Shown here: in pieces, positions 1 to 8,228 of the stretch
How the letters are laid out: every line of letters begins with the position of its first letter
Position numbering within the stretch: position 1 is the first letter of the stretch
Source of the DNA: Lachnospiraceae bacterium UBA7179
GTDB lineage: Bacteria > Bacillota > Clostridia > Lachnospirales > Lachnospiraceae
Direction of reading: 5' to 3'
Assembly (NCBI GenBank): GCA_002491195.1
Contig: DKVL01000091.1
Span: forward strand, 58,810-102,921
DNA: 44,112 bases
Position numbers and translations under genes: made by a program
The notes under the pieces: model-generated
What the model saw: only the letters and a program-made list of their open reading frames with translations
What the model was told of the DNA's origin: nothing
Databases searched by the model: none

Positions 1-56
1 AGCGGTTTTTGCATGGCTTGATGCCTGTAACAGGAAGCCGAAGGCTGAACTGTTAC
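1..56 (+). repeat. Post-terminator hairpin repeat, copy 1
   Basis: A T-tract (6-10) runs into the 19-base block TTTTTGCATGGCTTGATGC (6-24), followed by a stem-loop: GTAACAG (27-33) pairs with CTGTTAC (50-56), with AGCC/GGCT (36-39/43-46) inside. The same 19-base block and the 11-mer GGCTGAACTGT recur at 15459-15505, again after a terminator T-tract. The first ten bases look like the end of a terminator for a gene to the left of the window. Confidence 0.6.
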
Positions 57-78
57 GAATTTTATGATGTCTTTCGGC

Positions 79-114
79 TTGTCTCTTGCGCAAACCTATC
101 ATATAATGATAGGT
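79..114 (+). promoter_or_regulatory. Promoter with palindromic operator for the GH28 gene
   Basis: TTGTCT (79-84) and TATAAT (102-107) are separated by 17 bases, a good sigma-A-type promoter. The -10 sits in a perfect 9-bp inverted repeat, ACCTATCAT (94-102), ATA, ATGATAGGT (106-114). A dimeric repressor bound there would block the polymerase directly. No regulator gene lies beside it in the window. Confidence 0.7.
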
Positions 115-153
115 AGGTAAGGAACCATGTTTAACAAGAAGGAGAAAATGAGA

Positions 154-1680
154 ATGAAAACATTAATGGATCCTATGGATATCGAATGTCTGGTCACAAG
201 TGATTCAATTACAGTGTATTTCGAGAAACCGGAAAATCTTCGGGAGAATTATCAGTACCAGATTTTTTTCAATGGAACGATGGCAGGGGAATCAGAGAAA
301 ACCCACTTTCTGTTAGAAGGGCTTGAAAGCAGTACAGAGTATAGCGTGCAGGTGAAAGTGGTGTGCGGTGGCAATGTGCTGGCGGAGTCCGCAATAGAAC
401 AGGTTCGTACATATGCGGCAAAAAGGCGTCTGGATGTGACCAAAGCGCCATATCAGGCAGCGGGTGATGGAAACGGGATGGACACACAGGCGATTCAGAG
501 CGCGATCGATGACTGTACGGCGGGGGATGTGGTCTATCTGCCCGCTGGAATTTATCGGACAGGGGCATTGCGGCTGCACAGCGATATGGAGCTGTATCTG
601 GAGGAAGGTGCGACGCTGCAGGGTACCGATCAGCCAGAAGATTATCTGCCGCGTATCTGGAGCCGTTTTGAGGGAACGGAGATGTACTGTTACAGCAGCC
701 TGCTCAACATGGGAGAGCTGGACCACAAGAGCGGACCAGACTGCGAAAATATACTGATTCGCGGAAAAGGTACGATCGCGAGCGGCGGAAAGACACTGGC
801 AAAGCGAATTATCAGACTGGAGAGGGAGCGCCTGAAAGATGAATTGGCGGCTCTCGGCGACAAGATCAGGGAATGTGAAAAGCCAGAGACTGTGCCAGGG
901 CGGGTGCGGCCAAGGCTGATCAACATCAGCAACTGCAAAAATGTGCGCATTTCGGGACTGACTTTGAAGGACGGCGCGAGCTGGAATGTGCATATGATCT
1001 ATTCGGACAATATTGTGACGGATCACTGCAGATTTCATTCGGAAGATGTGTGGAACGGAGACGGATGGGACCCGGATTCCTCCAGTAATTGCGTTATTTT
1101 TGGATGCTTATTTTACACAGGGGACGATTCGGTTGCGATCAAATCGGGAAAGAACCCGGAGGGAAATGAGATCAGCAGACCGACTCTGAATATCAAGGTA
1201 TTTGACTGCAAATGTGCATTTGGACATGGAATTACGATCGGGAGCGAGATGTCCGGCGGTGTGGAGAATATCAGGATCTGGGACTGTGACATGGGGGATT
1301 CCCTGCGCGGTATTGAGATCAAAGGCACAAAGAAGCGCGGCGGGTACGTGCGAAACGTGCAGGTCAGAGACTGTAAGGCGGCGAGCGTACTGTTCCATTC
1401 TGTTGAGTACAATGATGACGGAATCGGGGCTGACACAGCGCCGGTATTTGAGGATTGTACGTTTGAAAATGTCTGGATCACAGGGCGGTGCCTCGACCAT
1501 GACGGTGCGTTTTATGACACGGACTGTATGGAGCTGATTGGATTTGACGAGCCAGGACATGCACTGAAAAATATTTTCTTGAAAGATATCACGCTTGGGA
1601 CTGCGGGTGAGGACAAAAAACAAACAATCGTTCTGAAGGCGTGCGAAGGGTTAACGATTCAGAATGTAAGATGCTTATAG
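154..1680 (+). CDS. GH28 polygalacturonase-type glycoside hydrolase
   Basis: A 508-residue glycoside hydrolase family 28 enzyme, expected to cleave galacturonan or related uronic-acid chains. Residues ~5-90 look like a fibronectin-III-like domain and the right-handed beta-helix follows. All family motifs are visible: N301-x-D303-G with D306, the D324-D325 pair, G-H358-G, and R385...K390 of the R-x-K site. There is no signal peptide, so it probably acts in the cytoplasm on imported oligosaccharides, as exo-acting GH28 enzymes can; this is inference. In-frame ATGs exist at 127, 148 and 154. I chose 154 because AAGGAG at 139-144 is 9 bases upstream, whereas it is too close to 148; 127 has no clear ribosome site. 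Transcription should start from the operator-bearing promoter at 79-114. The exact substrate cannot be read from sequence. Confidence 0.9.
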   Translation: MKTLMDPMDIECLVTSDSITVYFEKPENLRENYQYQIFFNGTMAGESEKTHFLLEGLESSTEYSVQVKVVCGGNVLAESAIEQVRTYAAKRRLDVTKAPYQAAGDGNGMDTQAIQSAIDDCTAGDVVYLPAGIYRTGALRLHSDMELYLEEGATLQGTDQPEDYLPRIWSRFEGTEMYCYSSLLNMGELDHKSGPDCENILIRGKGTIASGGKTLAKRIIRLERERLKDELAALGDKIRECEKPETVPGRVRPRLINISNCKNVRISGLTLKDGASWNVHMIYSDNIVTDHCRFHSEDVWNGDGWDPDSSSNCVIFGCLFYTGDDSVAIKSGKNPEGNEISRPTLNIKVFDCKCAFGHGITIGSEMSGGVENIRIWDCDMGDSLRGIEIKGTKKRGGYVRNVQVRDCKAASVLFHSVEYNDDGIGADTAPVFEDCTFENVWITGRCLDHDGAFYDTDCMELIGFDEPGHALKNIFLKDITLGTAGEDKKQTIVLKACEGLTIQNVRCL

Positions 1681-1725
1681 TACCTTTACTACTGCTTAAG
1701 CCTGCACATGTAATTGAGTCAGATG

Positions 1726-1734
1726 TGATACAAT
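1726..1734 (+). promoter_or_regulatory. Possible extended -10 before the 1772 gene
   Basis: The short gap between the GH28 gene and the next gene contains TGATACAAT, which fits an extended -10 (TGN plus TACAAT). No convincing -35 lies 17 bases upstream, so this is a weak candidate; the gene may instead be read through from GH28. Confidence 0.3.
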
Positions 1735-1771
1735 GTGACTTGATCAAGACAAAAGGGGGCAGAGACTGCAA

Positions 1772-3094
1772 ATGAATTTTCATGACGAGATGAAAAAAGT
1801 GTTTCTGAAAGTGATTGCCGGAGAGGTGGAACCAGCGGAGTGGAAAAACTGGTGGGACAGTCACAGCAGGAAACTGGAAGAGGTGCTTGATCGCGGAGAT
1901 TTTGGGCGAATCATGCCGGATGAGTGGAGTGTCAGCTATCATTGGATGGTAAAGACGCAGAGCGCTGCTGCCTATCATTTTTACAGGCAGGGACGCCCGA
2001 TGAAGACTTCTGATTATTATGAGAAAAAAGCACAGGAAGAGGAAGAGCGCATGAGGCAGGCTGCGATGGACTCTTTTTATGAGCAGACGGCTTCGGCAAG
2101 GCAGCAGTGGGAGCGCTATCTGGAAGGACACCCCACGCAGCCGGTGAACTTTGACTGGCAAAAGCTGCTGGGGACACCGCCTGGGCAGAAGCCGGCACAG
2201 ATTTTTTCCTATAAAAAGGCAAGAGATGCAGAACAGTGGAAACAATGCATAGAGGAGCTTCATCTGCGGTTGAAGGAGAATGTGCAGGCAAAGATCGCAC
2301 CTCTTGCAAAGGCGTATGGAATGAAGAAATCTGGTCCAAAGACTTTTGTCAGGGAAAAGAATGGGCTGGTTGCCTTAGTAAATTTTGTGGGGTATTTCAG
2401 GGGCGGCGGGTATGAGTCCATGGATTATTATCTCTGCCCGATCTATGCTATTCCTACAGGAATATTAGGCCTTCCGGGGCATATTTGCCGCGGGGAGAAT
2501 TTTCGCAAAATGATTGAGAACTGGCGCGAGATTGAGTATGGCGGGGAGGCTGTGGATGCCGACAGGGTGCAGGCGGTCAACCAGAAATTTGATGATATCC
2601 TGACATTCCTTGCGGAGGATATCTTTCCGGAATGGCAAAAAATAGACAGCATGGAGACGTATTTTGCAAAAGAGCGTCAAGCGTATCTAAAGGCAACGGA
2701 GACAGGCCCAAAAGAACCATGGATGCCATGGAGATGCATGTGGGATCTGAGCACAGGGGACAAGAAGGATCCATGGCGTGCAGATGCATATCTGTCTGGG
2801 GTATGGTATCTGCTGTCGGGAAAGGAAGAAGAGGGATATGAGCGCCTCGAGGAATGTGTTGCGCACAATGCGAAATATATTAAGAGCTGTTATGCGGCGG
2901 ACGAATATGTGAAGGCGTATAATGATCGCAGAGATTCCTTTGCTGTGATGTGCCGCAACGCGGAACTTTTTGCAATGACAAAGCAGATCACAGACGCAGA
3001 GGAGCGGCAAAAGGCTATTCAGGATACCTATGAGGAAGTATGCCAGTTTATGAGATATTTTCATGGATTGGCAAAGCGGGTGGAAAGAGTATGA
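1772..3094 (+). CDS. Hypothetical protein, 440 residues
   Basis: I do not recognise this protein with confidence. It is soluble, charged and Trp-rich, with no signal peptide or membrane segment. Residues ~1-170 are largely helical, with a Glu/Arg-rich stretch near 85-110. A segment near 175-260 (starting I-A-P-L-A-K-A-Y-G-M-K-K and containing a Y-F-R-G-G-G-Y-E-S loop) distantly recalls DUF4304-type domains found in contact-dependent or immunity-like proteins; this is weak. The C-terminal third has TPR-like helix spacing. The start is supported by AAGGGGG about 12 bases upstream, and a strong terminator follows the stop by ~45 bases, so it is the last gene of the first transcription unit. Function unknown. 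Confidence 0.8.
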   Translation: MNFHDEMKKVFLKVIAGEVEPAEWKNWWDSHSRKLEEVLDRGDFGRIMPDEWSVSYHWMVKTQSAAAYHFYRQGRPMKTSDYYEKKAQEEEERMRQAAMDSFYEQTASARQQWERYLEGHPTQPVNFDWQKLLGTPPGQKPAQIFSYKKARDAEQWKQCIEELHLRLKENVQAKIAPLAKAYGMKKSGPKTFVREKNGLVALVNFVGYFRGGGYESMDYYLCPIYAIPTGILGLPGHICRGENFRKMIENWREIEYGGEAVDADRVQAVNQKFDDILTFLAEDIFPEWQKIDSMETYFAKERQAYLKATETGPKEPWMPWRCMWDLSTGDKKDPWRADAYLSGVWYLLSGKEEEGYERLEECVAHNAKYIKSCYAADEYVKAYNDRRDSFAVMCRNAELFAMTKQITDAEERQKAIQDTYEEVCQFMRYFHGLAKRVERV

Positions 3095-3137
3095 TGGAGT
3101 GCTAGAATTAAGAAGATATCAAAAAGAGATAAAAGAT

Positions 3138-3178
3138 AACGCAGCATGGAATTTTACGGATTTCATGCTGCGTTTTTT
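3138..3178 (+). terminator. Intrinsic terminator after the 1772 gene
   Basis: AACGCAGCATG (3138-3148) pairs perfectly with CATGCTGCGTT (3164-3174); the stem extends inward by a further three pairs including one G-T. It is followed directly by a T-tract. Confidence 0.9.
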
Positions 3179-3266
3179 GCATTTTTCTAATTTTTCTATT
3201 GAAATGAAAATCAAGATTGCTTTTGGCGGAGGACAAGGTGGCTGACAGATGGAAAAATAAAATGAA

Positions 3267-3364
3267 ATTGTTGAAATAAAAGTTGACAAACCGATAATAT
3301 GCTGTTATTATAAAAACATAAACTTTTGAAACAACAATGTGGACCAAAATGGAACTTTTGAAAC
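3267..3364 (+). promoter_or_regulatory. Promoter and operator repeats of the DeoR/mtlA operon
   Basis: The gene-free stretch 3179-3465 holds TTGACA (3283-3288), a 17-base spacer and TATTAT (3306-3311), close to the sigma-A consensus. Downstream, AACTTTTGAAAC occurs twice as an exact 12-base direct repeat (3321-3332 and 3353-3364), 32 bases apart, i.e. three helical turns. A related inverted element, ATTGTTGAAATAAAAGT, overlaps the -35 from about 3267. These are likely binding sites for the DeoR regulator encoded next, acting by blocking initiation. I see no gene in this stretch. Confidence 0.75.
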
Positions 3365-3465
3365 GCAAGTAATTGTTGCAGAAGTTACAAAAAGTGGTAA
3401 AATGAAAGGAGAGGATATTTATGATATTAAGAAATAGAAAAACATAGTCATGAGGAGGTAGCAGG

Positions 3466-4227
3466 ATGGATGCAATGGAACAGCGCAGAAATATGATCGT
3501 CGATCTGGTGAATCAGAGTGGAAATATCAGTTTTGCACAGTTGAAAAAAAAGATTCCCCAGATATCAGAGATGACACTGCGCACGGATTTAAAGGCTCTT
3601 GATGAGGCGAAACGAATTGTCCGGGTACATGGGGGAGCAAAGTCGGTGGATGTCGTGGTCGGAACAGATGATATGCTGAGCCGCAGGCAGGTGCGGAATA
3701 TCGAGGCGAAACAGCTGATCACACAGAAAGCGTTACAATTCATACGAAAGGACACAACAATCTTTCTGGATTCCGGCAGCACGACGACAATGCTTGCATC
3801 CTGTATTCCTGACCAGTCCAACCTGATTTACACCAATTCCCTGACCTGCGCGGCGGAGCTTGGCCGGCTGGCACAACCTTCTATTCACATTCTCGGAGGG
3901 AAGATGAACCGTTATAGTATGAGTGTGTGCGGGATTCATACCGTCCAGGAGGTAAAGCGGATCAATTTTGACCAGGTGTTTATGGGCGTTACCAGCTATT
4001 GTGAACCGACAGGATTTTGCTGCGGCGTGGACGAGGAGGCTGTTTTAAAAAAGACGGTCATGAGTCAGGCGGAGCAGAGGATTTTATTGATGGATTCCTC
4101 TAAGATTGGTGTGAAAAGTACATATTCTTTCTGTGGTTTGGGAGATGTGGACATGATCATTTCGGATGATAACATCCCGGAAGCATTTCGGGAGGACTGC
4201 AGGAGGCATGGGATACAGGTGATATAG
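3466..4227 (+). CDS. DeoR/GlpR-family sugar-phosphate-responsive regulator
   Basis: A 253-residue DeoR-family transcription regulator. Residues ~3-58 form the winged helix-turn-helix (S-E-M-T-L-R-T-D-L-K-A-L-D is the recognition region, followed by R-V-H-G-G-A). The rest is the DeoR sensor fold, with the phospho-sugar binding loop D-S-G-S-T-T-T near residue 101, normally occupied by a sugar phosphate. AGGAGG at 3453-3458 precedes the ATG. It is the first gene of an operon with the mannitol-type PTS transporter that follows 59 bases later, so it is probably an autoregulated local repressor using the repeats at 3267-3364 and released by the sugar phosphate made by that transporter. Classic mtl operons use the PRD activator MtlR; a DeoR protein here is different. 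Confidence 0.9.
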   Translation: MDAMEQRRNMIVDLVNQSGNISFAQLKKKIPQISEMTLRTDLKALDEAKRIVRVHGGAKSVDVVVGTDDMLSRRQVRNIEAKQLITQKALQFIRKDTTIFLDSGSTTTMLASCIPDQSNLIYTNSLTCAAELGRLAQPSIHILGGKMNRYSMSVCGIHTVQEVKRINFDQVFMGVTSYCEPTGFCCGVDEEAVLKKTVMSQAEQRILLMDSSKIGVKSTYSFCGLGDVDMIISDDNIPEAFREDCRRHGIQVI

Positions 4228-4286
4228 GAGAATATCGTTTTGAACACAGATCATGGGCAGGCGAAATAGTTAAAGCGAGGTTCTAT

Positions 4287-6353
4287 ATGAAAAATGGTGT
4301 TCAACGTTTTGGTAAGTTTTTATCCGCAATGATCATGCCGAATATTGGCGCGTTGATTGCATTTGGTTTCCTTGCGGCTTTCTTTAATGGGAGCGGCTGG
4401 ATTCCGCACGAGGGGTTCGCCACGATTTTTTCGGCGATCTTAGTTTATCTGATCCCGATTCTGATCGCTCTGACAGGCGGAAAGCTGATCGGAGGAGAGC
4501 GCGGCAGCATTGTCGGCGCGATTGCGGTGGTCGGTGCGATCATGAGCGATCCCAATACGACAATGCTCATGGCGGCGATGATGATCGGACCGCTTTCGGG
4601 ATTTTGCATCAGGAAGTTTGACAAAGTGATGGAAGGGCATATGCCTGCAGGGTTTGAGATGCTGATCAACAATTTCTCTGTCGGTATCATCGGTATGCCG
4701 CTTGCCATGGTGAGTTATCTGGTGATTGGACCGTTCATGAATCTGATTCTGACAATTCTGACTGCTGGAGTTAATGTGCTGGTAGAGCACGGTATGCTGC
4801 CGCTGATCGCGGTGTTTATCGAGCCAGCGAAGGTATTGTTCCTGAACAACGCGATCAATCATGGCATTTTTACGCCGATTGCGACAGCGCAGGCGGCGGA
4901 GACAGGAAAATCCATCATGTATATGCTGGAGTCAAACCCGGGGCCGGGACTTGGCGTGCTGCTGGCTTACATGTTCTTCTGCGAGGACAAGAAGACAAAA
5001 CAGTCTGCGCCGGGTGCAGTGATCATTCATTTACTGGGTGGTATTCATGAGATTTATTTCCCATATATCCTGATGAATCCGCTGGTGATCATCGCGCCGA
5101 TCGCAGGCAATATGGCAGCGATTTTCTGGTACAACCTGACCGATGCCGGACTGGTCGGACCAGCTTCTCCCGGCTCGATCATTGCATATCTGATGATGGC
5201 ATCAAGGGACAGCATGTTCTCGGTGATCGTGGGTGTCCTGATTGCGACAGCAGTTTCTTTTGGAATCGCATCGGTCATAATCCGCATGTCCAAGGGCAGG
5301 AGCCTCGAGGAGGCACAGGAGGAAGTGGCGGGCAGAAAAGCCGAGGCGAAAGGCACGAATGCAAACACAAAGCCAGTGGCGGTCGCAAAGGCGGAAGGCG
5401 TCAGGAAGGTTGTGTTTGCCTGTGATGCAGGAATGGGTTCTTCCGCGATGGGAGCAACAAAATTCCGAAACCGGATCAAGGCACAGAGACCGGACTTGAC
5501 AGTGATCAACACATCGGTTGATACGATCCCTTCGGACTGCGATATCGCCGTTGTTCAGATCACACTGGTGGAGCGCGCCAGAAAGTCCGTGCCACAGGCG
5601 CAGATCGTGACACTGCACAATTTTCTTGCAGATCCGGCACTGGATGCACTGTATGAACAGCTGACACAGCAGCAGCCAACCTTGCAAAAATCAGAGCTGG
5701 TGGAAAAACTGACTACAGAACAGAACAATAAGCCGGTGGAAAGGCAATCATCAGGACAGAAAAATGAGTCAGAGGAAAGGCAGTCATCATCGAAGAAATC
5801 AGAATCAATGGAAAAGCCAGCCATAGGACAAAAAAGCGAACCGGAGAAAATGCAGTCATCAGGGCTGAAAGCGGATTCGGCAGACACGCAGCAGCCAGTA
5901 AATGCACAGGAAGCTGAACAAGACACAGATAAAAAACAGATTATGGTAAGGGACGGTGTGAGACTGAACCAGCACCCGGTCTCGAAGGAAGAAGCGATCC
6001 AGGCGGCTGGCGAACTTCTGTTAGAGCTGGGATATGTTGACAGGACCTATGTTGACGCCATGCAGGAGCGTGAGAGACGGGTATCAACCTACATGGGCAT
6101 GGGTGTGGCAATCCCGCACGGGACCTCCGAAGCGAAGAATACGGTCAAAAAGACGGGCATTGTTCTGATCCAGTACCCAGAGGGCGTTGACTTTGGCGAC
6201 GAGAAAGCGCAGTTAGTCTTTGGCATCGCGGGAATCGGCGACGAGCACCTGGAGTTGTTGGGCAAGATCTGTGAGATGCTGGAGGATGAAGAGGTTTTGG
6301 AGACATTCAAGACGACGAATGATGTCGATTGGATATTGGAGCATTTGAATTAA
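4287..6353 (+). CDS. mtlA: PTS mannitol-type transporter, EIICBA fusion
   Basis: A 688-residue membrane permease that imports a hexitol, most likely mannitol, and phosphorylates it. The EIIC membrane domain covers ~1-345 and carries the family motifs N-N-A-I-N-H-G and G-G-I-H-E. EIIB follows from ~372, with its phosphorylated Cys379 in C-D-A-G-M-G-S-S. EIIA is at ~545-688, with phospho-His611 in I-P-H-G-T. The order CBA matches enteric MtlA, but the protein is ~50 residues longer because the B-A linker (474-533) is a hydrophilic tandem repeat. A GAGG ribosome site lies 8 bases before the ATG. The usual mannitol-1-phosphate dehydrogenase mtlD is missing; a zinc-type dehydrogenase follows. Substrate could be mannitol or a related hexitol or ketohexose. 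Confidence 0.88.
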   Translation: MKNGVQRFGKFLSAMIMPNIGALIAFGFLAAFFNGSGWIPHEGFATIFSAILVYLIPILIALTGGKLIGGERGSIVGAIAVVGAIMSDPNTTMLMAAMMIGPLSGFCIRKFDKVMEGHMPAGFEMLINNFSVGIIGMPLAMVSYLVIGPFMNLILTILTAGVNVLVEHGMLPLIAVFIEPAKVLFLNNAINHGIFTPIATAQAAETGKSIMYMLESNPGPGLGVLLAYMFFCEDKKTKQSAPGAVIIHLLGGIHEIYFPYILMNPLVIIAPIAGNMAAIFWYNLTDAGLVGPASPGSIIAYLMMASRDSMFSVIVGVLIATAVSFGIASVIIRMSKGRSLEEAQEEVAGRKAEAKGTNANTKPVAVAKAEGVRKVVFACDAGMGSSAMGATKFRNRIKAQRPDLTVINTSVDTIPSDCDIAVVQITLVERARKSVPQAQIVTLHNFLADPALDALYEQLTQQQPTLQKSELVEKLTTEQNNKPVERQSSGQKNESEERQSSSKKSESMEKPAIGQKSEPEKMQSSGLKADSADTQQPVNAQEAEQDTDKKQIMVRDGVRLNQHPVSKEEAIQAAGELLLELGYVDRTYVDAMQERERRVSTYMGMGVAIPHGTSEAKNTVKKTGIVLIQYPEGVDFGDEKAQLVFGIAGIGDEHLELLGKICEMLEDEEVLETFKTTNDVDWILEHLN
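5706..5885 (+). repeat. Five 36-bp coding repeats in the MtlA linker
   Basis: Residues 474-533 of the transporter fall into five 12-residue units (K-L-T-T-E-Q-N-N-K-P-V-E, R-Q-S-S-G-Q-K-N-E-S-E-E, R-Q-S-S-S-K-K-S-E-S-M-E, K-P-A-I-G-Q-K-S-E-P-E-K, M-Q-S-S-G-L-K-A-D-S-A-D). The pattern is a hydrophilic Q/K/S core ending in acidic residues, giving a flexible tether between EIIB and EIIA. Confidence 0.7.
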
Positions 6354-6381
6354 GTAAATCAATAAAATAGTAGTTTTGTTT

Positions 6382-6424
6382 GCGGATTGTGATGGCAAAG
6401 CGGGGCGGAACCGTTGCAATCTGC
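6382..6424 (+). other. Intercistronic RNA hairpin upstream of the dehydrogenase
   Basis: GCGGATTGTGATGG (6382-6395) can pair in RNA along all 14 bases with CCGTTGCAATCTGC (6411-6424) if four G-U pairs are allowed. It lies just before the ribosome site AGGAGG (6431-6436). There is no T-tract, so it is not an intrinsic terminator; it may stabilise or process the mRNA between the two genes. Confidence 0.4.
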
Positions 6425-6440
6425 GGAATAGGAGGAAAAA

Positions 6441-7703
6441 ATGAAAGTAAAAGGCGTCAGACTTCACGGAGCACATGATATCAGGCTGGAAGAATTTGAA
6501 CTTCCCGAGATTAAGGACGATGAGATTTTGGTAAAGGTGGTGAGCGACAGTATCTGCATGTCGACCTGGAAGATGGTGCAGGCTGGCAAGGACCACAAGC
6601 GTGTGCCGGAAAATGTGGCAGAACACCCGGTCATTATCGGTCACGAGTTTACAGGCGATATCGTCAAAGTAGGTGCAAAGTGGAAAGATCAGTTCCATGA
6701 GGGAAAGAAATTTGCACAGCAGCCCGCCATTCCGGGACAGATGGAATCGCCAGGATACTCTTATGAGTTTTTCGGTGGGGCGGCGACATACTGCATCTTC
6801 CCGAACGATGTGATCGAGAAGGGCTGCATATGGGAGTACGACGGAGACAGCTATTTCGAGGCTTCGCTCGGGGAGCCGATGAGCTGCTGTATCGGCGGAT
6901 ACCACAGCAATTATCACACGGAGCACCTCTCCTATGAACACAAGATGGGAACGCTGGCAGGCGGAAATATCCTGATTCTGGGCGGATGCGGACCGATGGG
7001 ACTTGGCGCGGTCAGCTATGGTCTTGCCTTTGAGAACAAGCCGAAGCGGATTGTCGTGACTGATATCAACGATGCCAGGATCGCGCGGGCAAAAGAAGTG
7101 ATCCCAGAGGAGGAAGCAAAGGAGAAAGGTGTCGAGCTGCACTATGTCAACACGGCCAACATGGAAGATCCGGTTGCGGAGCTTCGCGCGATCACGGAGG
7201 GAATCGGATACAGTGATGTCTTTGTGTATGCCCCGGTGAAGAGTATCGCGGAGATGGGCGACAAGCTCCTCGCAGTGGATGGCTGTCTGAATTTCTTTGC
7301 AGGTCCGACAGACACCCAGTTTTCAGCCAATATGAACCTCTACAACTGCCACTATGCGCGGACGAAGATCATGGGCTCGACGGGCGGCAACACGGATGAC
7401 ATGAAGGAAGCCATTGCAAAGTCCGCGGCAGGAGAGATCAACTCAGCAGTCATGGTGACACATGTCGGCGGTATTGACTCGATCGTGGAGACGACCAACA
7501 ATCTGCCGAACATTCCGGGCGGCAAGAAACTGGCTTACATTCAGTTCAATATGCCGATGACAGCCATTGAGGATTTTGCGAAGCTGGGGGAGAAAGATCC
7601 GTTCTTCAAGGAACTGGACGCGTGCTGCAGGCGCCATAAAGGATTGTGGTCAAAAGAGGCGGAGGATATGCTGTTTCAACATTTTGGCGGTGAGTCGCTC
7701 TAG
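6441..7703 (+). CDS. Zinc-type alcohol dehydrogenase, L-sorbose-1-phosphate reductase-like
   Basis: A 420-residue medium-chain dehydrogenase/reductase. The N-terminal catalytic domain has a Cys (S-I-C-M-S-T, residue ~37) and the G-H-E-F zinc/substrate motif near 71-74. The four-Cys structural-zinc lobe of common alcohol dehydrogenases is absent. The Rossmann fold shows G-G-C-G-P-M-G and an Asp at the end of beta-2 (V-T-D-I-N-D), which favours NAD over NADP. The overall pattern, including the K-H-K-R-V segment, resembles SorE-type L-sorbose-1-phosphate reductases, which interconvert ketose-1-phosphates and hexitol-6-phosphates. Lying 87 bases after the mannitol-type transporter, it is the obvious candidate to oxidise the hexitol phosphate in place of MtlD; that is inference. 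AGGAGG precedes the start by 4 bases. Confidence 0.8.
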   Translation: MKVKGVRLHGAHDIRLEEFELPEIKDDEILVKVVSDSICMSTWKMVQAGKDHKRVPENVAEHPVIIGHEFTGDIVKVGAKWKDQFHEGKKFAQQPAIPGQMESPGYSYEFFGGAATYCIFPNDVIEKGCIWEYDGDSYFEASLGEPMSCCIGGYHSNYHTEHLSYEHKMGTLAGGNILILGGCGPMGLGAVSYGLAFENKPKRIVVTDINDARIARAKEVIPEEEAKEKGVELHYVNTANMEDPVAELRAITEGIGYSDVFVYAPVKSIAEMGDKLLAVDGCLNFFAGPTDTQFSANMNLYNCHYARTKIMGSTGGNTDDMKEAIAKSAAGEINSAVMVTHVGGIDSIVETTNNLPNIPGGKKLAYIQFNMPMTAIEDFAKLGEKDPFFKELDACCRRHKGLWSKEAEDMLFQHFGGESL

Positions 7704-7795
7704 GGAACCGTATAAGTTATTTTTTTAAATACGGCAGTTGGAATAAGGGAAAAGCCTGATTGATGGCAAAATGATTCAGGAATTGCACTTTTCAC

Positions 7796-7843
7796 AAAAA
7801 AGGTGTATCGCTTAGAGGTTCTTACTTTACAGCGATATACCTT
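7796..7843 (-). terminator. Minus-strand terminator of the 88-residue gene
   Basis: AAGGTGTATCGCT (7800-7812) pairs with AGCGATATACCTT (7831-7843) over 13 positions with one G-T. On the minus strand the stem is followed by six Ts (plus-strand A-run 7796-7801), so it terminates the leftward gene. Apart from this hairpin I see nothing in 7704-7921. Confidence 0.8.
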
Positions 7844-7921
7844 TATGTGCGTTAGTGAGATAGGTTATAACAGGGTGGAACATTAAGCTCTCCTATAGTT
7901 TTGTCCCTATGCTCTTTTTTC

Positions 7922-8188
7922 TTATGATAGTGCCATAAGTAGTGCAAATAAATCCCTCATACCCTGCTGGTAAATGATTCGCTCGGCATTGGAGTTCGTT
8001 TCACCAGCCGCTCTTGTAAAGTTATTAAGCATTTCTTTTTGATTGTCGGTAAGAACTTCCGCTAATTTATCGTGCGCTACCTGTTCATGCAATTTTGACC
8101 TCTGATACTCCTCGTCGCAGTCTATTATTCTGCTTATTCTGTCTTCAGTTAAAGACTGTGCTATTATTTCAAATATTTGATTATTCAT
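7922..8188 (-). CDS. Small helical protein, 88 residues, unknown function
   Basis: A small, soluble, mostly helical acidic protein. Its size and layout (a Y-x-R-S-K-L segment, a D-x-Q-K-E-M-L-N-N-F region, then a C-terminal Y-Q-Q-G-M-R-D-L-F-A-L-L hydrophobic helix) recall small Firmicutes proteins of the DUF6809 type, often linked to mobile or accessory DNA; the match is tentative. It is a real gene: GGAGGAG lies 8 bases before the ATG on the minus strand and a strong terminator follows the stop. It is divergent from the small XRE regulator at 8338, sharing a ~150-base intergenic region with a palindrome, so the two are probably co-regulated. Confidence 0.75.
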   Translation of the reverse strand: MNNQIFEIIAQSLTEDRISRIIDCDEEYQRSKLHEQVAHDKLAEVLTDNQKEMLNNFTRAAGETNSNAERIIYQQGMRDLFALLMALS

Positions 8189-8228
8189 TTTGTTTTCTCC
8201 TCCGTATTTATAATTGGATATCTAATCA

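Noticed and set aside
3063..3245. Small frame overlapping the end of the 440-residue gene
   Set aside because: No ribosome site and it runs through the terminator hairpin at 3138-3178.
6213..7142. Open frame on the minus strand across mtlA end and the dehydrogenase (309 codons)
   Set aside because: Spans two real plus-strand genes and their intergenic region; composition is not protein-like.
7706..7735. Hairpin CCGTAT...ATACGG after the dehydrogenase
   Set aside because: Only six base pairs with a long T/A-rich loop and no T-tract after the stem; not a convincing terminator.
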